Below, piece after piece: positions 1 through 8,216 of a DNA stretch of 64,000 nucleotides (positions are counted from its first letter, which is position 1; every line of letters starts with the position of its first letter). The stretch is from NCBI GenBank assembly GCA_002869275.1, contig PKTF01000405.1, positions 1-64,000 on the forward strand. Reading direction: 5' to 3'. The notes under the pieces were generated by a model. The model searched no databases and was not told where the DNA came from. It was given only the letters and a program-made list of their open reading frames with translations. The DNA comes from Ignavibacteria bacterium. GTDB lineage: Bacteria; Bacteroidota; Ignavibacteria; SZUA-365. The translations under genes were made by a program, and so were the position numbers.

Positions 1-217
1 CGCGATCACGGTGACGCAGCAGCGTTCCCCCCGCTCCGAAGGTCTCATCATCGGCATGCGGCGTGAGTACGTCGATGCGCTGCGTGTGTCCCTCGAAATG
101 CAGTTCCTGCGGGTATACCGTCGCCAACGGATCCAATGCAAAATCTGCTATCTGTCGCGCACGCAGGCGCAGGCGCCTCGTCGTGAAATACTCGAGCAGC
201 TGACGGATACCGGTCAT
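1..217 (-). CDS. PIG-L family deacetylase, N-terminal part (cut by window edge)
   Basis: Only the first 72 codons are inside the window; the gene continues past position 1. About residues 54-70 carry PHADDETFGAGG, the PIG-L/LmbE zinc-binding signature (normally PHPDDE) with Ala in place of Pro. Family members hydrolyse N-acetyl groups from sugars, usually GlcNAc-type. No signal peptide is visible, so it is probably cytosolic, unlike the secreted paralogue at 6028-7185. The ATG overlaps the stop codon of the upstream acyltransferase as ATGA, implying translational coupling. The family is sure; the substrate is unknown, though the neighbours point to surface glycan biosynthesis. Confidence 0.8.
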   Translation of the reverse strand, partial: MTGIRQLLEYFTTRRLRLRARQIADFALDPLATVYPQELHFEGHTQRIDVLTPHADDETFGAGGTLLRHRDR

Positions 218-750
218 GCGTTTACCCCTTTCACAACACCGCTGCGACGTGTAAGTCCCGCGACATGCACCGCATTGATCACACCATGATCTTCGAAACC
301 CGCCTTGCGTATTCCGCGTATCGATGCGTCGTTTTCCTCTTCGGAATAGATCCAGAGATGGCGCACGCCTTCCTCGGCGAGCAGACCGCTGAGTCGACGC
401 AGAGCGGCAGGATAAATACCTTTCCCTCTCCAATCAGGCATGGTGACGACGTCGTATGCCACCGCATCCCCAGCTGTGAGTTTCCACTCCCAGCGCAATT
501 CGTCGATGACCAGACGCCCGTGCTCCACCCAGCTCGAAAAGACGATTGCTGCGCCGGATCGTCCGAGAAACGCGCGAGAACCTTCCGAAAAACGTGCGCG
601 ATACTGGGCGTGGAACTGATGCAGCGGATGAGTATCCCACGGAAAACTGTCTGAATCGTGAAACGAAAATTCAATGTCGCCCGTCAACAGGGTTACGGGA
701 AAACAGGTCTGACGAAAGAAACGCAGTGCGTGTCTGTTCAGCAGGCTCAT
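214..750 (-). CDS. GNAT-family N-acyltransferase
   Basis: This 178-residue protein has the two GNAT hallmarks: the acyl-CoA pyrophosphate loop RGKGIY (residues 108-113) after a beta strand, and the later NDASIRGIRKAGFE segment (140-153), typical of the C-terminal half of the fold. The ATG at 750 was chosen because the open frame extends much further upstream but that part has no family character and runs into the preceding gene. Its stop overlaps the start of the PIG-L deacetylase by four bases. A deacetylase and an acyltransferase coupled this way suggest exchange of an N-acetyl for another acyl group on a sugar, which is inference. The acceptor is unknown. Confidence 0.8.
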   Translation of the reverse strand: MSLLNRHALRFFRQTCFPVTLLTGDIEFSFHDSDSFPWDTHPLHQFHAQYRARFSEGSRAFLGRSGAAIVFSSWVEHGRLVIDELRWEWKLTAGDAVAYDVVTMPDWRGKGIYPAALRRLSGLLAEEGVRHLWIYSEEENDASIRGIRKAGFEDHGVINAVHVAGLTRRSGVVKGVNA

Positions 751-787
751 GCGTCCGACCTCCGAAGGGTGAGGCTGTTGTTCTCGA

Positions 788-1852
788 TCATGCCGTCGTC
801 CGCTCCCCCTCGCCCCGACGCAGGTTTTGCGCCGTGCGTGCGATCCTGTAGCGCAATCCCGGTCCGCCGGACTGCAGCGTCCAGTGTTCACTCGTCCGCT
901 GCTCGGGCCTGAACTCCTGTTTGTATTTTTCATCTCCACGCAGAAAATCAAAATACGTGTATCCGTGCTCGGCAGCGTGGCAGATGCTGCGGTCGAGGTT
1001 CATGCTGCCCGGACTGTATTTCCTGAAACGCTCATCCATGCCCGAAAGCACATAGAGCATCGATGTGCCGTGGGTGTAGCTCACCATGACGTGCGCGATG
1101 TCGTCGTTGTGTCGCAGCACGGTGAAGAGCAGTTCCTCACCGGCGTCCCCGCTGAGCGCGTTGAAAAAATCACGATGGAGTTTTTCAGCGAACCATGACG
1201 CCTCACCGAAACGGGCACGGTTCAGATCCATGAGAGCGGAAACAAGGTCTTCGCCGGGTGCGGACACAGCCTCCCACCGCCAGGAAGAATCGGCGCTGAA
1301 GGTCTTTCGTGCGCGAAGAATTTCCCGGCGCATATGCGGGACGCAGTGATCAGGGAGTCGCGTGCTGTCAAGTTTTGCGAGCGGGATGCGGAGATAGGTT
1401 TCCCCGCGCGTTTTCTCAGCCTGCATATCGGCTTGCCTGGCCGTTGAAGCCGGCAGCACATCATGCAGCTCTATCCAGCTTCCAGGCAGTTCAGCTTCGA
1501 GGTACTGCAGGATGGCGTGCCAGAGCGGCGCGGTTTCGGCCTGCAGGGTGATCAGGTCTGTGTACTGCGCCAGCCGGTCGCCGAGAAAGAGAAGGTATCG
1601 CCATGCTGTCAATGGACCCGCGCTGCGGATCTGCAAAAACATCGGTGCCACAGCGATGATCTCTCGGTCGGATTCAATTTTCAAAAGATACAGTTCGCGC
1701 CGGGGATCATCTCTCACGAAATGCTCATACCAGTTCCTGTTCCACGCGAGTGATTGAAAGAGCGTGTCACAGCGCAGCGAACTGCTGCTGTAGGCATCCT
1801 CCCACCATGCTCTCAAAGCGGCGTCGTCATAATCTGATCGTGTGACCGTCAC
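788..1852 (-). CDS. BioF2-like/CelD (BcsL)-type GNAT acyltransferase
   Basis: A 354-residue protein resembling the double-GNAT family annotated CelD/BcsL or Acetyltransf_6, related to FemAB aminoacyltransferases. The recognisable part is the C-terminal GNAT unit (about 160-315), including a YVLSGMDERFRKYSPG-like segment and the conserved tail YFDFLRGDEKYKQEF. No signal peptide or membrane span is seen, so it should act in the cytosol on an activated precursor. The start overlaps the stop of the upstream acetyltransferase as ATGA. Members of this family are common in exopolysaccharide clusters, which fits the context. The acyl donor and acceptor cannot be read from the sequence. Confidence 0.75.
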   Translation of the reverse strand: MTVTRSDYDDAALRAWWEDAYSSSSLRCDTLFQSLAWNRNWYEHFVRDDPRRELYLLKIESDREIIAVAPMFLQIRSAGPLTAWRYLLFLGDRLAQYTDLITLQAETAPLWHAILQYLEAELPGSWIELHDVLPASTARQADMQAEKTRGETYLRIPLAKLDSTRLPDHCVPHMRREILRARKTFSADSSWRWEAVSAPGEDLVSALMDLNRARFGEASWFAEKLHRDFFNALSGDAGEELLFTVLRHNDDIAHVMVSYTHGTSMLYVLSGMDERFRKYSPGSMNLDRSICHAAEHGYTYFDFLRGDEKYKQEFRPEQRTSEHWTLQSGGPGLRYRIARTAQNLRRGEGERTTA

Positions 1853-2421
1853 GCCTCCTCCCTCCTGTCACGAATCACACGTGCAGGTGTGCCCGCGACG
1901 ACGGCCCAGTCGGGAACGTCTTTCGTTACCGTGGCGTTGGCGGCGACAACGGCGTGGTCGCCTATGCGTACACCCTGAAGAATGACGCTGTTGGTTCCGA
2001 TCCAGACGTCCTCACCGATGTCGATCGGCTTCTGCACACCACCCTGTGTCTTTACCGGACTTGCACTGTCGCTGAACACGTGATTTCCATCGATGATGGT
2101 GACGAAGCCGCCGATAAGCGTGTTGCGTCCGATATGGACAGTGCCCGATACCGTGCAGTGCTGCGAGATGAACACCCCTTCATCGATATCGAGAGAATTT
2201 CCTTCATGGGCGATCAGCCATGAATCGTGCAGCACTTCCACGCCCTTGCCGATATTGAACCGGGCACCGTCGGCGATGCGAAGCTGCACGCGCGGTCCAA
2301 ACGTCGCCGAGACGCTGATGTGATGTCCGTCCCTGCGCAGATTGCGCAGCGCGAGGTACAGTTCCGCGCCCTGCATCTTTCGGAACAGCCATGCGGCGAT
2401 ATGTGCGATCAGCGCTTTCAT
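1849..2421 (-). CDS. Hexapeptide-repeat (left-handed beta-helix) O-acetyltransferase
   Basis: This 190-residue protein has repeated [IV]-G-x4 hexapeptides (for example IGKGVEV, IGRNTLIGG, IGEDVWIGTNSVILQGV, IGDHAVV) that form a left-handed beta helix, followed by the usual end cap AGTPARVIR. The DGNHVF segment (111-116) supplies the probable catalytic histidine (His114), as in maltose/galactoside O-acetyltransferases and WcaF-type colanic acid enzymes. It probably transfers acetyl from acetyl-CoA to a glycan hydroxyl and works as a trimer. It overlaps the flippase gene upstream and the BioF2-like gene downstream by four bases each. Confidence 0.85.
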   Translation of the reverse strand: MKALIAHIAAWLFRKMQGAELYLALRNLRRDGHHISVSATFGPRVQLRIADGARFNIGKGVEVLHDSWLIAHEGNSLDIDEGVFISQHCTVSGTVHIGRNTLIGGFVTIIDGNHVFSDSASPVKTQGGVQKPIDIGEDVWIGTNSVILQGVRIGDHAVVAANATVTKDVPDWAVVAGTPARVIRDRREEA

Positions 2422-3737
2422 TCAGAGACGGGTTCCGCCGTCGCATCGGGAACGGCGGAAGTGATTTCCTGACGGTGAAGATAAATATACAGCAGCGACG
2501 CGAATCCTGCCGCGAACCAGACAATGATGCTGCTGATTGCGGCGCCCATCGACCCCATGCTGCCGATGAAGAGGTAGTGCGACAGCAGTGTGACCGGTAA
2601 TTGTATGAGTGCGATGTAGGTGGCGACGCGTGCGCGGCCGATACTCAGAATAAGCATGGTCAGCGGATTACCGATGATGGTCCATGCATATCCGATGAAC
2701 AGGACGGAGAACATCGGAAGCGCGTCGACATACTTCTCGAAAAAATGCGGCACGGCGAGGTGCATGACGAAAAGATATGCGAGTCCGATTCCTGTGACCG
2801 GCAAAGTCACGATGAAGGTACGTTTGACGTAGTGGCGCATGTCGGCGACCGTACGTAACTCCATCGCCTTGGGAAAGAAGACAGTGGACACCGAGCCTAC
2901 CAGCACGATCAACGGTGTGCAGAGCCGTGCAGCCGCGATGTAGATGCCGGCCTCTGCCGGACTGTCTGCAAGCATCGGAGTGACCATGAACACGTCGAGA
3001 CGCATCAGAAACATCGTGGCGAACGACGTGACCATCATCCACTTTCCGAAGCTCCAGATTTCCCTTGTGATCTCTTTCCAATCATACGCTGCAGCACCGC
3101 GCAGCGCCCTGAATGCCAACAGCCCCACCGCCGCGACGATCACCGGAGCAGCAGCGTAGGCGGAATACACGAAGGTCAGAGAAAATGCGCCAACGAGAAT
3201 GCCGACGTAAATCGTTCCGGTTTTGATCGCCGCCTCTGTCACGCGTACGATGGTAAAGCGGATGAATTCCTGTCGCGCCTGAAGTACGGCGAGGATGAAT
3301 TCCATCATTCCCCCGCCGATAATCGCGATGGTCATGATCTTCAGCGGCATGACGAGTTCCGGCGTACGCAGCAGTGAAACCGCGAGAAACTCGGCACCGT
3401 AATACAGGACGATCGCGGTGATCAAAATCAGAAGGCTTTTGATCCGGATCGCCATCTGAAAATGCGCCTTCGCGCGATCGGGATCACTGTTCTTGTAGAG
3501 CGAATAAAAGCGAATGAAACTCTGCTGGATTCCGGAGTCCGTGAACTGATTGATGGTCGCGAGAACGGTGATGAAGAGGCCGTAGAGCTTGTAGTCCTCC
3601 GCGGTCAGCAGACTCATCATCCAGAGGGTTATGAGAAAGGTCAGGAGCTTGGCGGACACGTCTCCCATGAACACGACGCCCGCTTCTCTCGCGCCGAGCG
3701 GCAGAAATTCACGGATACCGTTGATGATGCGCTGCAT
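2418..3737 (-). CDS. Polysaccharide flippase (Wzx/MATE-like)
   Basis: About 439 residues with roughly 12-14 hydrophobic helices along the whole length, the layout of the polysaccharide transport/MATE-like flippase family that moves lipid-linked oligosaccharides across the inner membrane. The N-terminus (MQRIINGIREFLPLGAREAG) leads directly into the first helix. The ATG at 3737 was chosen because it starts one base after the stop of the upstream glycosyltransferase; an in-frame ATG at 3755 is an alternative. Neighbouring glycosyltransferases and acyltransferases support a role in exporting a surface glycan. Confidence 0.82.
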   Translation of the reverse strand: MQRIINGIREFLPLGAREAGVVFMGDVSAKLLTFLITLWMMSLLTAEDYKLYGLFITVLATINQFTDSGIQQSFIRFYSLYKNSDPDRAKAHFQMAIRIKSLLILITAIVLYYGAEFLAVSLLRTPELVMPLKIMTIAIIGGGMMEFILAVLQARQEFIRFTIVRVTEAAIKTGTIYVGILVGAFSLTFVYSAYAAAPVIVAAVGLLAFRALRGAAAYDWKEITREIWSFGKWMMVTSFATMFLMRLDVFMVTPMLADSPAEAGIYIAAARLCTPLIVLVGSVSTVFFPKAMELRTVADMRHYVKRTFIVTLPVTGIGLAYLFVMHLAVPHFFEKYVDALPMFSVLFIGYAWTIIGNPLTMLILSIGRARVATYIALIQLPVTLLSHYLFIGSMGSMGAAISSIIVWFAAGFASLLYIYLHRQEITSAVPDATAEPVSE

Positions 3738-3738
3738 G

Positions 3739-4935
3739 CTACACCGTTGCCGCATGCTGGTGCAGATGATCGAGCAAACGATCGCAACGGACTTTCCATG
3801 TATTGCTCGCCGCGAAATGCATTCTCTCCCTGCGCAGCGATGCACTGTCCTCCGTCACTGCGAGTTCGAGTTTGTTTCCAAATTCGCTCGCGGTCCTGGC
3901 GAGATAGACATGACCAGCATAGTGTTCGAGCTCTTCGGTCCAGCGCGCGACCACGGGAAGTCCGGCCGACGCGTACTCATACATTTTCAAGGGATTCACC
4001 ACACGTGTTATCGCATTGTGGCGAAACGGAATGATCGCGGCATCGAAACGCTGAAGCCAGTCCGGGAGGTTCTCGTGCTGTACGAATCCGTGCAGGGTCA
4101 CATTCGCATGGACCCGGCATCTGTCCGCAAAAGGATTTTCGACCGGACCAATGACGGAAAAGCGATAGGTGGGGAAACGTTTCAGCAGTCCCAGAAAAAG
4201 CTCTTCATCGAACCATTTTCCCGTTGTGGCCCCGATGTACCCGATGTGGGGAGACGGGTCGCCGTTTGCCGTTCTCGGGATGCGCTGAACTGCATCGATA
4301 AAATCGCCTCCAACGGCGTTGGGCAGGAACAGCGTCTTCGTGTCGGCAAATCGCTGCTCGACATCCTGCCGCATCTCAGCTGCGCTGTACGTGACGAGGT
4401 CCACCTCACGTTTCAAGAGTGTCTCCCCCGCCCGGAGGCGCTGCAACGTGCGGTCGAAGCGGCTCTGGACCTCGAGCGCATCGCAGATATCATAAATAAG
4501 GACCCGCGGTGAGACCAGCGTGCGGTCGATGAAATTCCCCCACCAGAGGGGAATATTGATGATCACGATCGCATCAGAAAAATCATGGCCGGCAAATTCT
4601 CGTCGGAACCAGCTGCGAAATATCGAACGGTCGGCCGGAGGTGTCAGGCTGTTTCGGAACCCTGTCGGCAGCGTCGGCGGAGTGTGAATGTGCAGGTTCG
4701 GCGGCACGGCGGCATACTTGAACCCGGTGTCCTGTCCGAGAGGAGAAAAGGTGCGGTGGACAAACGCCTGCATTTTACCCGCTACAGACGGTGCGATCTC
4801 GATGAAGTCGATCCGGTGGCCTCTATGCGCGAGTTCCGCAGCCATGGCCTGTTCGCGCTGCGGCAGGCTGTGGAAGGAAGTCAAACCAAAAATCAGGAAG
4901 CGATATGTCTCTGAGGTCTGCATGTGCTGGGTCAA
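3739..4935 (-). CDS. Glycosyltransferase, GT-B fold (TuaH-like)
   Basis: This 398-residue protein has a GT-B two-domain layout. The N-terminal half has a Rossmann-like start and a stretch around YDICDALEVQSRF that resembles TuaH-type glycosyltransferases. The C-terminal half starts at HIGYIGATTGKWFDEEL and contains the nucleotide-sugar site around VVNPLKMYEYASAGLPVV, where the Glu of MYEY corresponds to the usual E of the family motif. No membrane segment is present. It probably builds the glycan exported by the downstream flippase. An ATG at 4923 is a possible alternative start. Sugar and linkage are unknown. Confidence 0.8.
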   Translation of the reverse strand: MTQHMQTSETYRFLIFGLTSFHSLPQREQAMAAELAHRGHRIDFIEIAPSVAGKMQAFVHRTFSPLGQDTGFKYAAVPPNLHIHTPPTLPTGFRNSLTPPADRSIFRSWFRREFAGHDFSDAIVIINIPLWWGNFIDRTLVSPRVLIYDICDALEVQSRFDRTLQRLRAGETLLKREVDLVTYSAAEMRQDVEQRFADTKTLFLPNAVGGDFIDAVQRIPRTANGDPSPHIGYIGATTGKWFDEELFLGLLKRFPTYRFSVIGPVENPFADRCRVHANVTLHGFVQHENLPDWLQRFDAAIIPFRHNAITRVVNPLKMYEYASAGLPVVARWTEELEHYAGHVYLARTASEFGNKLELAVTEDSASLRRERMHFAASNTWKVRCDRLLDHLHQHAATV

Positions 4936-4957
4936 TATGCTCGGAACAGGTTGGAGG

Positions 4958-6025
4958 TTACGTGGAACTGTGTTTTCGCGGTGTTGAATACCACTGTATC
5001 AGTATCCTGGAAATATCATCCCAGGTATGTTCAGATACAAACGCACGTGCCCGTTCCGCCTTTTCCTGCAATGCTGATTGCAGGGCGCCCTTCAGGATTC
5101 CTTGCAGAACTTCCTCGGCCTCCTGCTCTGAACGCAATACTGTCGCGAGCGTATCCAGCTGTTCAATTGATGCGAAATACTGCTGCTTCATCGAGTTGAA
5201 GGCGGGAACGATGACAGGAATGCCAGTCTGAAAGGCTTCAAACAGGCTCAGGAAGCCCGTGGCGACGAGATATCGCGCATTCCGTAGCACAGGAAGGGTG
5301 TCTTCAATTTGTCCGTGCAGGAGCATTTCGAAGCCCTCATGTTCCAGTTCCTGCAATTCTGTACGGAGAGAGCCGCTTCCCGCCAGCTCCAGTCGCACCG
5401 GGATACGCGTCTGCATCGCAGCGTCCCGTAGAAGCTGCACCAGGGGTAACAGAAGGGTATCCTTCTCGAGTCTGCCGGTGTACACGAAGACCATCTTGTC
5501 GTTCTGCGGCATCGCGGGGAATTCACGGATTGGGGCTCCGAGGTACACCGCATCTATTGGATGTCGGTACAGTGCACGGAGGTAGGAGCCGACTCCGAAA
5601 CGTACGTGACAGAGCCATGCGGTGAGGCTCCGAAAGAACTGATGGTGGGCCTGCACGGGCCACCGTTCGAATCCGTGAAAGGTCACCGCGTAGCGGGGAC
5701 CACGGATCAGCGGACGAAGAGGCAGGAACCAGTGAACGAACACAGTGTAGTCATGGAAGTGCAGTACATCGGCACTGCGCAGAAGTGCACGGAATCCCCA
5801 CATGCGCCGCCAGTAAAACAGACGTGTGATCGGACGAACCACCGGCACCTGAAACCTATGGACGGTACAGGCGAGTTCATCATCCTGCCATGCACCAACC
5901 GGAGTCTCACTGATCACGCTGACCTCATGGCCGGCGCGTACCTGTGCTTCAGCAGTGCGCAGGACGCTCCACTCCACTCCGCCTGCGGAGGGAAGAAAAT
6001 GATTTGTAATGTGAACGATGCGCAT
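4958..6025 (-). CDS. Glycosyltransferase family 4 protein
   Basis: A 355-residue retaining GT4-type enzyme. The N-terminus HITNHFLPSAGGVEW is the family's glycine-rich start, where the GG loop contacts the nucleotide sugar. The C-terminal domain has FVYTGRLEKD followed by LFEAFQTGIPVIVP, the conserved E-x-F-x-x-G-x-P-V sugar-nucleotide motif. It starts two bases after the secreted PIG-L gene, so co-expression is likely. The protein has no signal peptide and should work at the cytoplasmic face of the membrane. Its donor sugar is not deducible. Confidence 0.85.
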   Translation of the reverse strand: MRIVHITNHFLPSAGGVEWSVLRTAEAQVRAGHEVSVISETPVGAWQDDELACTVHRFQVPVVRPITRLFYWRRMWGFRALLRSADVLHFHDYTVFVHWFLPLRPLIRGPRYAVTFHGFERWPVQAHHQFFRSLTAWLCHVRFGVGSYLRALYRHPIDAVYLGAPIREFPAMPQNDKMVFVYTGRLEKDTLLLPLVQLLRDAAMQTRIPVRLELAGSGSLRTELQELEHEGFEMLLHGQIEDTLPVLRNARYLVATGFLSLFEAFQTGIPVIVPAFNSMKQQYFASIEQLDTLATVLRSEQEAEEVLQGILKGALQSALQEKAERARAFVSEHTWDDISRILIQWYSTPRKHSST

Positions 6026-6027
6026 TG

Positions 6028-7185
6028 TCAGCGACGGTCGCCCAGGTTCACTTTCTGGAAAAACTCGTAGCGTGGAGGCTTCCCGGTGACGGGCGTGTAA
6101 CCGTAATCCTTGACGAACATGCCGTCCATGTATTCGTCATCAGGATTCCAGGGCTTGTCGTAGTCGTTGCCTTCCTTGTAGATGAACTCGATGCGTTTGA
6201 AGGCTTCGTGCTTCTTACGTCTCGCTGCACCGCCTGCCGCGTCGAGATCGAGAAAGTGCGTGATATTGTCGTCGATGTTGTATTCCGGAAAGCCCGTGTA
6301 GAGGGCAATACGACTGCCTGAGCGATCCTGCAGCACCGCATTCTTGACGAGCAGGTTCACTGTTTTGTGAAAGTAGCTGCCGTACTCACCGTTGCTTCCA
6401 TGTGTGAGGACCATGTCGGGTCGTTCACGCGCGAGCAGGTCCGCGATGCTTCGAGCCATCGCTTCACGCATGATTGTTCCCGGACCGTAACTCTTCTTGA
6501 AGTCCAGCCCAGGGTACTCTCCGATCTGTACCAGGGTTTCCCCGTCCAGCTCGTAGCGCACGGGAAGTACAGCGATGTCGACACCGAGCACGCTGCCGTA
6601 TCTTCGCGCGATGCCCGGCTTTGCCAGGCCCATCAGGTCCGTCGCGACGCGCACCGATCCGTCGGGCATGACGCTTGCGCAGTTGTATCCGCCGAGCGCA
6701 TCGTTTTCGTCGTCGTCAAAGCCGCGCGAACCGTCCGCGCCATTGGAGACCAGGTACACGCGTACCTTCTTCCCCATCGCTGCTGCGCGGGCAAGCAATC
6801 CTCCGGCGAGGAGTATCTCGTCATCTGGATGTGCGAAGATCGCCAGGATATACCGGGACGACTGCAATTCGTTCTCCATAGGTGTGAAGCGTGCTGAGAG
6901 TGCTTCCGGTGTGCGGAGGTATCCGGTATGATCATCACCATCGAAAACGCTGAGGGTGTAGTCGATTTTCGTTTTCTCTGTCGGTTCACCGTACCGGAAA
7001 TTCTTGTAATACACCACACGGTGATCGATTCCCGGCCACTCATCGAAATCCCATGTGCCGTGTTCGACGCCGGCGGGGATGTCATGACCGGGACGGAACA
7101 TGGACGGCGTCGCCGTATGCGGCACAGTCTGCGCGTAGATGTTGCAGGTGAAAATCAGAAGGAAAAAGACTGCAAGGCGTTTCAT
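6028..7185 (-). CDS. Secreted PIG-L (LmbE-like) deacetylase
   Basis: This 385-residue protein starts with a clear signal peptide (MKRLAVFFLLIFTCNIYAQ, cleaved after about residue 19), so the enzyme acts outside the cytosol. The zinc motif AHPDDE is at residues 118-123, followed by a large Rossmann-like deacetylase domain with SNGADGSRG and the later THGSNGEYGSYFHKTV segment, which supplies the third zinc histidine. The first ~110 residues precede the domain and are not recognised. Location in a glycan cluster suggests N-deacetylation of an exported polysaccharide or glycolipid. Twelve bases separate it from the SGNH hydrolase upstream. Confidence 0.85.
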   Translation of the reverse strand: MKRLAVFFLLIFTCNIYAQTVPHTATPSMFRPGHDIPAGVEHGTWDFDEWPGIDHRVVYYKNFRYGEPTEKTKIDYTLSVFDGDDHTGYLRTPEALSARFTPMENELQSSRYILAIFAHPDDEILLAGGLLARAAAMGKKVRVYLVSNGADGSRGFDDDENDALGGYNCASVMPDGSVRVATDLMGLAKPGIARRYGSVLGVDIAVLPVRYELDGETLVQIGEYPGLDFKKSYGPGTIMREAMARSIADLLARERPDMVLTHGSNGEYGSYFHKTVNLLVKNAVLQDRSGSRIALYTGFPEYNIDDNITHFLDLDAAGGAARRKKHEAFKRIEFIYKEGNDYDKPWNPDDEYMDGMFVKDYGYTPVTGKPPRYEFFQKVNLGDRR

Positions 7186-7197
7186 CGTAGCTGGCCC

Positions 7198-8196
7198 TTA
7201 CATGAGAAGGATGTTGCTTTGTATAGCTGTCTGGTCAGACATGATATACACCGTATATGGTCCTGAGGCGGCCCGAGTTCCCTGATCCGTCCGGCCGTCC
7301 CAGGGCACGATGTGCTGTCCGTCTGTATGCGCGGAATATACGATATTTCGGACTATGCGTCCGGCGGCGTCAGTGATGCGCACTATGAAGCGCTCTCCCC
7401 GACCAGCAGGGAACGTGATACTGCACCATGTATGCAGTTCGGGACGAAAAGGATTCGGATAGAGTGATGCCACAGGGGATATGCGTTGCGGCGGAGGCCC
7501 GCGCAGAATCTGCTGGATGCGCTTTGCCAGCGTGGCCGCCATGGCGCGGTGGCCCGGCGGAGTGGGATGCACTCCGTCAAAGCCCAGTTCGATGTCTGGT
7601 TGAGTGAATGCCGGAGCGAGCGGGACGTGATCGCAGTGCAGCTCGAGAGCCGTGGCGGCAATGATACTGTCATAACTGCGCTGCAACCGCTCGACTCCAC
7701 CATAAGCAGCATACACTGCGCTGTCGGCGTAACGGTAGAAGCGTGCAGCATCCAGCGGCGGGAGTCCGAGAAGGATGACGGACACACCACTCCCCTGCAT
7801 CTTACGAACGAGGAGCCGGAGGTTGTCGGCGAAGCGCTGCAGCGGAACTCGAACAGCGGGATCATCACCCCAGACATACCGGTCATTTGATCCGAACGCC
7901 ACGGTGACCAGGTCGGGACGCTGCGAGAGGACGTCAGCATCGACGCGACGGACGGCATCAGCACTCGTTTCACCGCCATAGCCACGAGGGATTGCAATGA
8001 TATCAAGAGCATTGCTGCGAAGTATGGAATCGGTGATGGCGGGATACGCACGCTCAGGCTGCAGTTCCGCCTCGATCCAGCCTTCGGTGATGGAGTCCCC
8101 GAAATAGCAGATGCGTGTCTGTGCGGCTGCATCGGGTACGCAAACGATGCAGATCAGAGAGATGGCATGAAGAAGCGTGAGGATCGGTGTGTTCAC
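7198..8196 (-). CDS. Secreted SGNH/GDSL hydrolase with type IX secretion sorting tail
   Basis: A 332-residue protein with a signal peptide (residues 1-26). Block I is FGDSITEGW with the nucleophile Ser35; block III is FGSNDRYVW; block V is DGVHPTPPGH, giving the catalytic Asp and His. The last ~85 residues begin with SLYPNPFRPE and continue with a beta-rich GRIVRN...WDGRTDQG pattern ending in YTVYIMS, the layout of the Por/T9SS C-terminal sorting domain. The enzyme is therefore probably an esterase or deacetylase exported across the outer membrane. It sits between the activase gene and the PIG-L deacetylase in the same orientation. Confidence 0.85.
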   Translation of the reverse strand: MNTPILTLLHAISLICIVCVPDAAAQTRICYFGDSITEGWIEAELQPERAYPAITDSILRSNALDIIAIPRGYGGETSADAVRRVDADVLSQRPDLVTVAFGSNDRYVWGDDPAVRVPLQRFADNLRLLVRKMQGSGVSVILLGLPPLDAARFYRYADSAVYAAYGGVERLQRSYDSIIAATALELHCDHVPLAPAFTQPDIELGFDGVHPTPPGHRAMAATLAKRIQQILRGPPPQRISPVASLYPNPFRPELHTWCSITFPAGRGERFIVRITDAAGRIVRNIVYSAHTDGQHIVPWDGRTDQGTRAASGPYTVYIMSDQTAIQSNILLM

Positions 8197-8216
8197 CGTG
8201 CATCTCAGTAGGAGTG

